Positions 8,431 to 17,049 of a stretch of 64,000 nucleotides of DNA are shown in pieces. A model generated the notes under the pieces. The model saw only the letters and a program-made list of their open reading frames with translations, was not told where the DNA came from and ran no database searches. The position numbers were made by a program, and so were the translations under genes. Source of the stretch: Chryseobacterium sp. Leaf394. GTDB lineage: Bacteria > Bacteroidota > Bacteroidia > Flavobacteriales > Weeksellaceae. The stretch covers positions 1,554,248 through 1,618,247 of the forward strand of contig NZ_LMQH01000011.1 in the NCBI RefSeq assembly GCF_001424105.1. The letters run 5' to 3'. Each line of letters opens with the position of its first letter. Within the stretch, counting starts at the first letter, position 1.

Positions 8431-10308
8431 TTATTCCGGTCTTGCTTTCCACTTCAGCAGGATTTTTGTGTAGAAAAACACAAACAGAAATCCGCAAATT
8501 AATAAGATGTAGCTCAGTCCGAAACCTAACGTATCGATAATGGTTTCGCAATATCCGTTGATTTCTGTGCATGCTTCCCTCTGATGAAAAGTAATGATTC
8601 CGAAAATCAGAAGTACAAAAAGTACAAACCCGTTCAGTGAAATATTAACGAAGATAGATGTGATGAGTTTGTTGAATTTATTCATCGCAAAAATCGGGAT
8701 CGAAAGTACAAAAATGCCTATCAGTAAACCGACATAAGACACAAAAAACTCTTCTTTTCCTGAAACTGAAACGGCGTATAAAACCGTTATCAGAGTGACT
8801 GCCAAAACCAAAAGTCCGGCAGAAATAATGCTGAACAGCAGCGATTTTAAACCTGTAATTCTAAAGCTGAAAACAACGGTCGATAAGAAAAACGCAATCC
8901 AGAGATAAATGTGAATATTTTCTGAGAAAAAATCGTAAGATTTTACATCGTCAACGCTGGTGAGAAAGTCCTTCAGGTTGTTCGAGTAATAGTAATATTC
9001 GGTTGTGTTTTTCTTAAAATAATCTTCGGGAGAAATTTGTGAACTGATCTCTGGATTGAAATCTCTGACCAGAATGCTGTCGTTGACAATTTCGCCTTCT
9101 CTGTTCACAATAGCTGCATCAGCGTCTACAACACTCACCGCGGAATCGGCTGTTACAGCAACTTCATCATAATATTCAGAATTATCAGGATCATATTCCT
9201 GTCCTTTCAACGGTCTGTATTTTTTGATAAAGTACCGGACTTTAAAATCTGTCGGTGCATAAACCATTTTAGTCCACTGCTTTGCTTCCAGATTATTTTC
9301 AATGGCAAACTGACTCGAAATTTTCAGGAACTGTGACAGTAATTTTTCGATTTCAGCTGCATTGTTTTTATCTAAAAGCTCTGCCGTTTTTCTGTTGATT
9401 TCGGCTTTTTTCTTTTTAAGTTCTGTAAATCTATTATCAGCACTATCATCTTCGTAATAGCGGATATTTCTGTAATCGCTGATTCTGTTTTCGTATTCAT
9501 AAAACAAATCGGAGAAATTGTAGAAACTGATGCCGTCAGATTTGATATAGGAAGACATATCTACAACGTCTTTCTTGAAATAAAATGTTTCAGATTTGCC
9601 GCCGTTTCGCTCAGAATAGATTGCTTCTATTTTCTGAGATCTCTCCGGCTCAGGGACAATAAATTCACTGTAACTGTCTTTTTTGTATGAAGTTTTCGAG
9701 TAAACCGTATTAAACTGATATACTCGGTTGTAATAGACATGATACTTTTTGGAACGGTCGATTTTCTTGATGTCTGTCTCGCAAAACAAATTCTCAAAAG
9801 GTTTAGGCGCGATACGGTTATCCAGTGTATATAATTCCAGATCCTGACTTAAGAAAGCCTTACCAAGGTTGATGGTTTCGATGTTCTTTTTCATCTCGGC
9901 ATCAGGATATTTATTGTTGATGTACATTCTGAAACCAATCATGTACGGGAAATAAAAAGTGGTGCAGACAAAAATAATTACAAAATACTGGAAGAACTGA
10001 GAGAAGAGTTTTCCTTTGGAATTTGGGTAAAAATTCTTGAAAGCATTGTTTTTAAACATCATAATCAGCCATCCGACGATCATCAGAATAGAAATGATAA
10101 GATGGATCAGAATAATTCCGTCACGGAAGTAATCGTCTGTAACATTCGATGTCTGCAATGATTTTGGATTGACGTGCGAAACATAACCGATAATAAAAAA
10201 TAAGATATGAACTATAATACCCGCCGAAAGCATCCAGACAATTTTGGTATTCCAAATGGTCGGATATTTCTCAAGCAGATATTGATTGAATTGATTTATT
10301 TTTTGCAT
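8431..10308 (-). CDS. ABC transporter-associated membrane protein
   Basis: 625 residues. Three transmembrane segments lie near 24-44, 65-87 and 105-125. A long soluble part (~135-465) follows, rich in Tyr, Asp and Lys and ending DFFSENIH. At least four more transmembrane segments follow to the C terminus, including WIAFFLSTVVFSF and FVLFVLLIFGIITF. This is the layout of an ABC-2-like permease with a large loop between two membrane halves. It starts 22 bp after the ATPase gene on the same strand. No substrate clue exists; export or mechanotransmission are both possible. Confidence 0.7.
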   Translation of the reverse strand: MQKINQFNQYLLEKYPTIWNTKIVWMLSAGIIVHILFFIIGYVSHVNPKSLQTSNVTDDYFRDGIILIHLIISILMIVGWLIMMFKNNAFKNFYPNSKGKLFSQFFQYFVIIFVCTTFYFPYMIGFRMYINNKYPDAEMKKNIETINLGKAFLSQDLELYTLDNRIAPKPFENLFCETDIKKIDRSKKYHVYYNRVYQFNTVYSKTSYKKDSYSEFIVPEPERSQKIEAIYSERNGGKSETFYFKKDVVDMSSYIKSDGISFYNFSDLFYEYENRISDYRNIRYYEDDSADNRFTELKKKKAEINRKTAELLDKNNAAEIEKLLSQFLKISSQFAIENNLEAKQWTKMVYAPTDFKVRYFIKKYRPLKGQEYDPDNSEYYDEVAVTADSAVSVVDADAAIVNREGEIVNDSILVRDFNPEISSQISPEDYFKKNTTEYYYYSNNLKDFLTSVDDVKSYDFFSENIHIYLWIAFFLSTVVFSFRITGLKSLLFSIISAGLLVLAVTLITVLYAVSVSGKEEFFVSYVGLLIGIFVLSIPIFAMNKFNKLITSIFVNISLNGFVLFVLLIFGIITFHQREACTEINGYCETIIDTLGFGLSYILLICGFLFVFFYTKILLKWKARPE

Positions 10309-10330
10309 TGTAATTTAAATTAATGATGGA

Positions 10331-11482
10331 CTAATTAACGAAAAACCGTCTGGTTGAAGATGAAATATTCCGGATGTAAACAATGTCGGTTTTGGCATTT
10401 CCCAAGGCTGACATTACATCATAAAACTCGGTATCTGCCGAGAAATACGCAACATAAACACCACCGTTAAAATTCAGTTTTTCTAAATTAAATGCGTTGA
10501 AAACATCCAGCAGATTTTCTCTGGAACTCTGAGTGTCGATTTCTATAATCAAACCATCATTTTCAGCATTATTAAGTTCAGAATTGTCTTTGTACTGACC
10601 GTTTTTCAGGAAGATAACCTTGTCTGAAACTTTTTCCACTTCATACAATTGCTGCGAACTCAAAATCAAAGCTATCGGATTGTTGACGGAGTTGGCAATC
10701 GATTTTAAATCTTCCAGAATCACCTGTTGCGCCAAAACATCAAGATTCGCCAACGGTTCATCCAAAAGCAGAATTTCGGGTTGTCTGAGCAGTGTTCTTG
10801 CAAGTTCGAAACGCATTTTGTAGCCCGACGACAGTTCGCTCCACTTCAAATGTTTGTAATTCCAAAGTCCGAGGCGGGCTATCATCATCAGCGTCCGGAT
10901 TTCGTTTTCTTCAGGTTTTACGCCGTAGTTGGACAGGACAAATTTCAGATTATCCTTCAGACTACCGTACCATTTTTCCGTTCGTTGGGGGATGTAAACC
11001 AGCTTTGTACAAAGATCGAAATCATCTTTCGGTTCGGTATTAAATGAATAATTCAAATCACCTTCATTAAAAGATATTTCTTTAGCTAAAATTCGTAGCA
11101 ACGTAGTCTTTCCATTTCCGTTTTCTCCCACGAGACCGTAGACCTGCCCTTTATTGATTTCCATAGAAACCGGACCAAGGGAAAATCTGTTGCTGCCGTA
11201 GGATTTTAAAATATTTCTCGCCCGAAGCACAGATTTTTCTGTCAAATGCTCCTGCACGGGAATTTTTTCAATTTTAGCGAGGAGAATTTTAGATTTTTCA
11301 ATCAGTTCGTCGGTGTAGGTTGGGAATTTTTCTTTCCAGTCTGTAAGCTCGATTGCTTCACTGTAAATCTCCATGTTTTGCGTATCCATGGCGCAGTCGA
11401 GCAGTTTTCTGAATCCCAAAACGGTATCTTTATTGTCAAAGAAATGCTGAACTTCGTTCACACGCTGTTGATGTCTCGTCAT
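10331..11482 (-). CDS. ABC transporter ATP-binding protein
   Basis: 383 residues. An N-terminal helical extension of ~85 residues precedes the ATPase. Walker A is GENGNGKT (119-126), the Q loop is VYIPQRTE, the signature is LSSGYKMR (217-224), Walker B is ILLLDEP (237-243), and a D loop follows at NLD. The C-terminal ~100 residues form an extra alpha/beta domain. The partner is the membrane protein just downstream, giving a two-gene transporter. The extension is unusual for drug-type exporters and may contact the permease or a regulator. Confidence 0.85.
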   Translation of the reverse strand: MTRHQQRVNEVQHFFDNKDTVLGFRKLLDCAMDTQNMEIYSEAIELTDWKEKFPTYTDELIEKSKILLAKIEKIPVQEHLTEKSVLRARNILKSYGSNRFSLGPVSMEINKGQVYGLVGENGNGKTTLLRILAKEISFNEGDLNYSFNTEPKDDFDLCTKLVYIPQRTEKWYGSLKDNLKFVLSNYGVKPEENEIRTLMMIARLGLWNYKHLKWSELSSGYKMRFELARTLLRQPEILLLDEPLANLDVLAQQVILEDLKSIANSVNNPIALILSSQQLYEVEKVSDKVIFLKNGQYKDNSELNNAENDGLIIEIDTQSSRENLLDVFNAFNLEKLNFNGGVYVAYFSADTEFYDVMSALGNAKTDIVYIRNISSSTRRFFVN

Positions 11483-11592
11483 TTGGCTATTTTAATTAAA
11501 CGAATATAATTAAAATTCAGAAGCAAAATATATCAATTTACAGAGAGAAAATTTAATCAAAATGTTTCAGCACTTAGATACCAATAGTTGAC

Positions 11593-12087
11593 TCAAACGC
11601 CCATTCCCGTCATCATAGACATGTAATAGTTGGCGCAGTGCAGAGAAATCAGCAGCAAAATATTTTTTTCTTCAAATGTTTCCAGAATTTCCGAAGTGTA
11701 GATTTGATATTCATAATTCAAGCTTCGCCATTGTACATGGGGTTTCATCATTAAAAGTTCGCTTCCTTTTTCATCAGTAAGCACGAATGATTCCCTGAAA
11801 AAACCTTTATGACTGAAAGTGTAATTTTTCTCAATATCATCGAAATAAATATTCATTACGATGTTGCCGTCCCAATTCATTGTAAACTGTAAAATAACTT
11901 TTTTTCCATCCAGCACTTCTACCGTCGTTCCCCAAAAACCTTTTGGTTCCACCTGATATTTTGAATTTGTAATTTCAATTTCTGCACTGAATTTAAACCA
12001 GCTTGTGTAATTCAGCTGTCCGATCGGCTTTCCGTCTTTTGTTACTTTAAAATCGGTGTATTTTTCTGCGATAGCATGATATTCCAT
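11593..12087 (-). CDS. unknown beta-rich protein
   Basis: 164 residues. It is beta-strand rich over residues 1-125 (strands such as FKVTKDGKPIGQLNY and IVMNIYFDDIEKNYTF) with a hydrophobic C-terminal helix ending in Met-rich YYMSMMTGMGV. No family is recognised; the repeated strand pattern recalls LURP/tubby-like barrels, but this is weak. It follows the SRPBCC gene on the same strand after a 47-bp gap. Confidence 0.55.
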   Translation of the reverse strand: MEYHAIAEKYTDFKVTKDGKPIGQLNYTSWFKFSAEIEITNSKYQVEPKGFWGTTVEVLDGKKVILQFTMNWDGNIVMNIYFDDIEKNYTFSHKGFFRESFVLTDEKGSELLMMKPHVQWRSLNYEYQIYTSEILETFEEKNILLLISLHCANYYMSMMTGMGV

Positions 12088-12134
12088 ACTTGTGTTTTTT
12101 GTAATTCTAAGTTAATTATTTTCTGTGATACGAT

Positions 12135-12569
12135 TTATTGACGGTTTAATTTTTGATCTAAATTTTCTAAATATTGTGACCAAGCACCCGTGCAACCAGC
12201 ATAACACTCAAATTCTGGAATCAGTCCGTCATGCGTGAAAGTGATTTTGGTTTTGTCATTTTCTTTTGATATGCCGAAACTTATTTTTGTTCCTGTCCAC
12301 TCGTCAGTTTCTTTCAAGAATGTCAGGTTGCTCTCAATTACTTCCCAAATTATTTTTTCATTTAAAATTATTTCTTCTAATTTTTGAACCGAATTGTAAG
12401 CTCCATTTCCTGCACTGAAACTGAATTCATCATTTACATTCTCTGATTTTCCTGTAATGATTTCATTATGCAAACCGATCCACCAATTTTTTGGATTAAT
12501 AAGAATTTCATAAACTTCCTCCGGAGATTTTGAAGTTGAGAATGAATAAGAAAAGTTTTGAGTTGACAT
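12135..12569 (-). CDS. SRPBCC (START-like) domain protein
   Basis: 144 residues of the AHSA1/SRPBCC type: an N-terminal strand FSYSFSTSKSPEEVYEIL, a WWIGLH segment, a central run of antiparallel strands including KISFGISKEN and KITFTHDGL, and a C-terminal helix with GCTGAWSQYLENLDQ that closes the ligand cavity. Family members bind hydrophobic ligands or act as polyketide or chaperone-related factors; the ligand is unknown. Confidence 0.75.
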   Translation of the reverse strand: MSTQNFSYSFSTSKSPEEVYEILINPKNWWIGLHNEIITGKSENVNDEFSFSAGNGAYNSVQKLEEIILNEKIIWEVIESNLTFLKETDEWTGTKISFGISKENDKTKITFTHDGLIPEFECYAGCTGAWSQYLENLDQKLNRQ

Positions 12570-12759
12570 ATTTTTAATTTAATCTAAATATAAAAAAATG
12601 AGTTTAATTATATAAATTAAAATTTAGTATAAAATCATCAACAACTTTCAGTAAACTTCTACTATCTTGTACTATCCTGCCCCATTCATTTTTTATTCGA
12701 AAAAATATTATACTTTTAAAAAGTAGAAAGTTTCAGATTTTAAACAGCAAATAAAATTG

Positions 12760-12792
12760 TTTGATCTAAACATTGTGCAACCGATTACTTTC
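12760..12792 (+). promoter_or_regulatory. possible promoter of fucose genes
   Basis: TTTG (12760-12763) is followed after 21 nt by TTACTTTC (12785-12792), an imperfect Bacteroidota -7 element, 34 bp before the FucP start. The rest of the 257-bp gap before 12827 shows no gene or clear operator. Confidence 0.3.
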
Positions 12793-12826
12793 TGTGATGA
12801 TTAAACAATAAAAACAAACCCAATCA

Positions 12827-14104
12827 ATGAACAACACCAATTCAGGAAACTCCATTTCTTCTTCCTCAAAAAAGAGAAATTATGGTTTGCCGCTCATTCT
12901 GATCACAAGTTTGTTTTTCTTCTGGGGATTTATTCACAACCTCGATCCTATTCTGATTAAACATTTGCGAAGTGCATTTCAGTTAAATCATTTTCAGGCT
13001 TCGTTAGTAGATTCTGCAGTTTTTGCCGCATACTTTTTATTGGCAATTCCGGCAGGGATGATCATTCAGAAATATGGTTACAAAACAGGAATTCTGGTCG
13101 GATTATTCTTCTTTGCAGCAGGATGTTTTCTGTTTGTTCCTGCGGCCAATACCGTGAGTTACCCGTTTTTTCTTGGAGCTTTATTCGTTCTGTCATGTGG
13201 TCTTGCCATTTTAGAGACGGCAGCTAATCCGTACATCACCGTTTTGGGACCGCCTGAAAAAGCCACGCACAGACTGAACTTTGCACAGTCTTTCAACGGT
13301 TTGGCGGCTTCAATTGCTCCAATCGTTGGCGGAATTTTTATATTGAGTGAAGAACCAAAATCGCAGGAAGAGCTTGCGACGCTCAGTCAGGCAGCAAAAT
13401 TAGCTTACATTCAGGCTGAAACTTCGCTGGTAAAAGAACCTTACATTATTTTAGGACTAATTCTTTTATTGGTCATGTTTCTGTTTCTCTTCATCAAACT
13501 GCCTGATGTGACGGAAAGCGATGAGAAATCTACAAAGAACTACTTTCAGGTTTTAGGCGTGAAAAATGTGGGATGGGGAGTTTTAGCACAGTTTTTTTAC
13601 ATTGGTGCACAGATTTACATCTTCAGTTTCCTTTTGGTTTTTGCCGAAGATGCTATTGATATGAAAGGTCAGGAAGCTAAATATTACGCTGGCATAGCAG
13701 GATTTTTATTTATGGTCGGCCGTTTTGCAGGTACTTTTCTGATGAAATATATTTCGCCACAAAAACTCTTAAGAGTTTACAGTATAATCAGCATTGCTCT
13801 TACGGTTTGGGTCATCTTCGGATCAGGAATTTCGACACTGTATGCTCTTGTTGGCTTGACATTCTTTATGTCTATCATGTTCCCGACGATTTTTGCTTTG
13901 GGAATTGAAGGTGCAGGATCAGATACAAAACCCGCTTCAAGCTTACTGATTATGTCGATTGTCGGAGGCGCAATCATTCCACCGCTTGCGAGCAAGATTA
14001 CAGATATTTCAGGGAATATTCATTTTTCTTATGCACTCCCTCTACTCTGTTTTATCATTGTATTTCTGTTTTCATTACGATTCAGAAATAAAAAGTCTTC
14101 ATAA
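12827..14104 (+). CDS. fucP: L-fucose:H+ symporter family permease
   Basis: 425 residues, twelve predicted membrane helices, MFS fold of the FHS/FucP group. Supporting signatures are FFFWGFIHNLDPILIKHL in helix 1, QKYGYKTGI after helix 2, and ILETAANPYI plus LNFAQSFNGL in helices 4-5. The long ~30-residue cytoplasmic linker between the two halves (~173-205) is normal. Context (the fucose catabolic genes that follow) supports L-fucose as substrate, though FucP relatives also take other sugars. Confidence 0.85.
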   Translation: MNNTNSGNSISSSSKKRNYGLPLILITSLFFFWGFIHNLDPILIKHLRSAFQLNHFQASLVDSAVFAAYFLLAIPAGMIIQKYGYKTGILVGLFFFAAGCFLFVPAANTVSYPFFLGALFVLSCGLAILETAANPYITVLGPPEKATHRLNFAQSFNGLAASIAPIVGGIFILSEEPKSQEELATLSQAAKLAYIQAETSLVKEPYIILGLILLLVMFLFLFIKLPDVTESDEKSTKNYFQVLGVKNVGWGVLAQFFYIGAQIYIFSFLLVFAEDAIDMKGQEAKYYAGIAGFLFMVGRFAGTFLMKYISPQKLLRVYSIISIALTVWVIFGSGISTLYALVGLTFFMSIMFPTIFALGIEGAGSDTKPASSLLIMSIVGGAIIPPLASKITDISGNIHFSYALPLLCFIIVFLFSLRFRNKKSS

Positions 14105-14118
14105 AAAGATATCTATGA

Positions 14119-14195
14119 TCTTGGTTAAGTGAAACGCCTTTGTGAAACTAAAAAACAGTAATTAGAAAAAAACTTAGAGAACTTTGTGTTCAAAA
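14119..14195 (+). repeat. R3 interspersed repeat
   Basis: It starts TTGGTTAAGTGAAACGCC, continues TTTGTGAAACTAAAAA, and ends AACTTTGTGTTCAAAA, matching the copies at 15982-16067 and 46525-46613 and the reversed copy at 2952-3027. It fills most of the gap between fucP and the dehydratase gene. Confidence 0.55.
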
Positions 14196-14228
14196 AACAA
14201 CACAGCAGACATTCAATTTTAACTAAAA

Positions 14229-15869
14229 ATGAGCAATTTAATTTTAAAAATAAATCCGAAAGACAACGTTTTAGTCGCGCTTCAGGATATCCCTGCGGAA
14301 ACTGAAATTGTCTTTAAAGGAAATACATACACTACTTTAGAAGCCATCCCTGCCAAACATAAGTTCTTTATGCATGATATGAAACAGGGCGACGAAATCT
14401 TTATGTATGGTGTTTTGGTAGGGAAAGTTCAATATGATCTGGCATCAGGAACGAGAATGACGGTGGATAACACAAAGCATGCGGCTGATCCGTTTTACTA
14501 CCGTGATGTGGATTATCAGTGGACAAAACCTGATGTTTCCAGATTTTTGCATAAAACATTTAAAGGATATTACCGTTCAAATGGTGATGTGGGAACGGCC
14601 AATTACTGGCTTTTTATCCCTACCGTTTTCTGTGAAAACCGTAATCTTGATATCATTAAAGAATCTCTGTATGACAGTTTGGGATATGCTGTCGATGCAA
14701 AATACAAAGATTACACGCAACAATTGGTAGAGGCAATTTCGGCTGGAGAAAATTTGGATGAAATTGATTTTTCACCATCCAATATTCCCTCGAAAGAAAG
14801 AGTTTTTAAAAATGTAGACGGCATCAAATTTCTGAATCACACCGGCGGTTGCGGCGGAACAAGGCAGGATTCGGATTCCCTGAGCAAACTTTTGGCAGCT
14901 TACGCAGATCATCCCAATGTGGCAGGAGTAACTTTGTTAAGCCTCGGCTGTCAGCATCTTCAAATAGATAATTTCAAACGGGATTTGTATAACCGCAATC
15001 CTGATTTTGATAAACCTTTACTCGTTTTTGAACAGCAGAAAGCGGTCAGTGAAGAAACTATGATCAAAAATACGATTTTTGAAACACTGAAAGGTCTTCA
15101 GGAAATTAATACAATCGAGCGTGAAGATGCACCGATCAGCAAACTCTGTGTTGGTGTTAAATGTGGCGGAAGCGATGGTTTCAGTGGCATATCAGCTAAT
15201 CCGGCGGTCGGACATCTTGCCGATATTCTCTCCGTTTTGGGAGCAAAAGTCTTACTTGCCGAGTTCCCTGAATTGTGTGGAGCCGAACAGGAATTGATTG
15301 ACAGGGCTGTAGATCAGCCCACCGCAGAAAAATTCATCAGGCTGATGACCGAATATGATGAACTGGCGCACGCTGTCGGTTCAGGATTTTACATGAATCC
15401 ATCTCCCGGAAATATTAAAGACGGACTTATTACCGATGCCATCAAATCTGCAGGAGCAGCAAAAAAAGGAGGTTCCTCCCCTGTTGTAGATGTTTTAGAT
15501 TATACTGAGCCAGCAACAAAACCGGGATTAAGTTTAGTCTGCACGCCTGGAAATGATGTGGAAGCAACCACGGGAAAAGCCGCTTCTGGAGCGACTTTGA
15601 TTCTGTTTACCACAGGACTTGGAACGCCGACTGGAAATCCGGTTTGTCCGGTGATCAAAGTGGCGACCAATACAGTTTTAGCTACGAAAATGTCGGATAT
15701 TATTGATATTGATACAGGTGCAGTTGTTCGTGGCGAAAAAACCATTCAGGAAATGGGGGAAGATATTTTGGATTTCTGTATTGATGTGGCAAGTGGAAAT
15801 ATTATTCCTAAAGCGGTCGCGTTGAATCAGGATGATTTTATTCCTTGGAAACGAGGGGTAAGCTTGTAA
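14229..15869 (+). CDS. UxaA-family dehydratase, probable L-fuconate dehydratase
   Basis: 546 residues, the full UxaA (altronate/galactarate dehydratase) layout in one chain. The N-terminal SAF domain (~1-95) has HDMKQGDEIFMYG (49-61). The large catalytic domain has HTGGCGGTRQD (204-214), a conserved SLGCQ, GVKCGGSDGFSG, and the C-terminal TTGLGTPTGNPVCPV. UxaA enzymes are iron-dependent sugar-acid dehydratases. Here it sits where a fucose route needs L-fuconate to 2-keto-3-deoxy-L-fuconate. In C. jejuni the corresponding protein is split in two genes; here it is fused. The substrate is inferred from context. Confidence 0.85.
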   Translation: MSNLILKINPKDNVLVALQDIPAETEIVFKGNTYTTLEAIPAKHKFFMHDMKQGDEIFMYGVLVGKVQYDLASGTRMTVDNTKHAADPFYYRDVDYQWTKPDVSRFLHKTFKGYYRSNGDVGTANYWLFIPTVFCENRNLDIIKESLYDSLGYAVDAKYKDYTQQLVEAISAGENLDEIDFSPSNIPSKERVFKNVDGIKFLNHTGGCGGTRQDSDSLSKLLAAYADHPNVAGVTLLSLGCQHLQIDNFKRDLYNRNPDFDKPLLVFEQQKAVSEETMIKNTIFETLKGLQEINTIEREDAPISKLCVGVKCGGSDGFSGISANPAVGHLADILSVLGAKVLLAEFPELCGAEQELIDRAVDQPTAEKFIRLMTEYDELAHAVGSGFYMNPSPGNIKDGLITDAIKSAGAAKKGGSSPVVDVLDYTEPATKPGLSLVCTPGNDVEATTGKAASGATLILFTTGLGTPTGNPVCPVIKVATNTVLATKMSDIIDIDTGAVVRGEKTIQEMGEDILDFCIDVASGNIIPKAVALNQDDFIPWKRGVSL

Positions 15870-15981
15870 ATTTTAAACGCAAAGATTTACTTTCAATGTG
15901 AAAATTAAAGGAGCAAAGGGTTGCGACAAGTCGCTTAAGCTTGAAAATATTATATGGTAAATTATCTACAACAACACCTTC

Positions 15982-16067
15982 AGAATCTTAGCTAAGTGAA
16001 ACGCCTTTGCGAACTTAAAAGCGGTTAGTAGTTAAGAAAATCTTTGCGCACTTTGCGTTAAAACAAA
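15982..16067 (+). repeat. R3 interspersed repeat
   Basis: TTAGCTAAGTGAAACGCC, TTTGCGAACTTAAAAG, a variable 20 nt, then AAAATCTTTGCGCACTTTGC and GTTAAAA. It is the best conserved copy of the family and ends 29 bp before the SDR start at 16096. A diverged partial copy (AACGCAAAGATTT and GAGCAAAGGG) lies just to its left at 15877-15925. Confidence 0.6.
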
Positions 16068-16095
16068 AACAGAATTTAATAATTAAAATATAAAA

Positions 16096-16860
16096 ATGTT
16101 TTCTTTAAAAAATAAAAAAGCCGTTGTAACAGGCGGAGGAAGCGGAATTGGACAGGCGATTGCTGTTCAGCTTGCTGCGAATGGTGCGGAAGTTCATATC
16201 CTCGAAATTACAGAACAGAATGGACAGGAAACTTTAGAAAAAATCAAATCAGCGGGGGGCAATGCAAAAGTTTTTGGTTGTGATGTTTCAAAACAGAGAG
16301 ATGTCTTAGCAGTTTTCGATCAGATCGGAGCGATCAACATTTTGGTCAACAATGCAGGAATTGCACATATTGGTAAAGCAGACACGACCTCAGAAGAAGA
16401 TTTCGACAGAATTTATAATGTCAACATTAAAGGAGTTTATAACTGTCTGTTTGCTGCGATTCCACAGATTAGAAAATCCGGTGGCGGTGTGATTATCAAT
16501 ATGGCTTCCATTGCTGCATTGGTGGGAATTCCTGACCGATTTGCGTACAGTACAGCAAAAGGTGCGGTAAAAGCAATGACGATGAGTGTTGCCAAAGATT
16601 ATATCAGTGAAAATATCCGTTGTAATTCGATCTCTCCAGCGCGGGTGCATACGCCTTTTGTGGCTGGATTTTTACAGAAAAATTATCCTGATAATATTGA
16701 AGAAATGTTTGAGAAATTATCGAAAACACAACCTATCGGAAGGATGGCTCAGCCTGAAGAAGTTGCCTCGTTGGCGCTGTATTTATGCAGTGACGAAGCA
16801 TCATTTATTACGGGTGTAGATTATCCTATTGACGGTGGTTTTACTACTTTGAACAATTAA
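16096..16860 (+). CDS. SDR oxidoreductase, probable 2-keto-3-deoxy-L-fuconate dehydrogenase
   Basis: 254 residues, classical short-chain dehydrogenase. NAD(P)-binding TGGGSGIG (12-19), NNAG (85-88), catalytic Ser138, Tyr151 and Lys155 (YSTAK), and the C-terminal GVDYPIDGG. An acidic residue (Glu37) after the second strand favours NAD. Position between the dehydratase and the FAH hydrolase fits oxidation of 2-keto-3-deoxy-L-fuconate at C4 to the 2,4-diketo acid. The assignment to that step is from context. Confidence 0.8.
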   Translation: MFSLKNKKAVVTGGGSGIGQAIAVQLAANGAEVHILEITEQNGQETLEKIKSAGGNAKVFGCDVSKQRDVLAVFDQIGAINILVNNAGIAHIGKADTTSEEDFDRIYNVNIKGVYNCLFAAIPQIRKSGGGVIINMASIAALVGIPDRFAYSTAKGAVKAMTMSVAKDYISENIRCNSISPARVHTPFVAGFLQKNYPDNIEEMFEKLSKTQPIGRMAQPEEVASLALYLCSDEASFITGVDYPIDGGFTTLNN

Positions 16861-16902
16861 AATTTGTAAATTAAGCTAAACTTTTGATTCGGGCTACACT
16901 AC

Positions 16903-17016
16903 CCTAGCCCCGATAGAAACGGCATCCTTTTTTGTCATTGCGGTGGCGAAAAGTTTAACTTATTATCTCAGTTGTCCGCAATGACAAAAAAGATACAGTG
17001 GATAGCGGGATTAGCT
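16903..17016. repeat. R4 BIME-like inverted repeat pair
   Basis: CTTTTTTGTCATTGCGG (16927-16943) pairs perfectly over 17 bp with CCGCAATGACAAAAAAG (16976-16992) across a 32-nt loop. The flanks (CCCCGATAG to the left, and its partial complement CTATCCACTG read inward from 17014) pair less well. The same sort of unit (AGCCC, GA, GCGG, ATCCTTTTTTG) recurs at 24145-24232. It lies between the SDR and FAH genes and could act as a processing or termination structure. Confidence 0.6.
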
Positions 17017-17049
17017 TCAAATAGAATTATACCTTCTAAAAAAAATAAT

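Noticed and set aside
16972..17049. N-terminal extension of the FAH hydrolase
   Set aside because: The extension is encoded by one arm of the R4 inverted repeat; family similarity starts at 17050.
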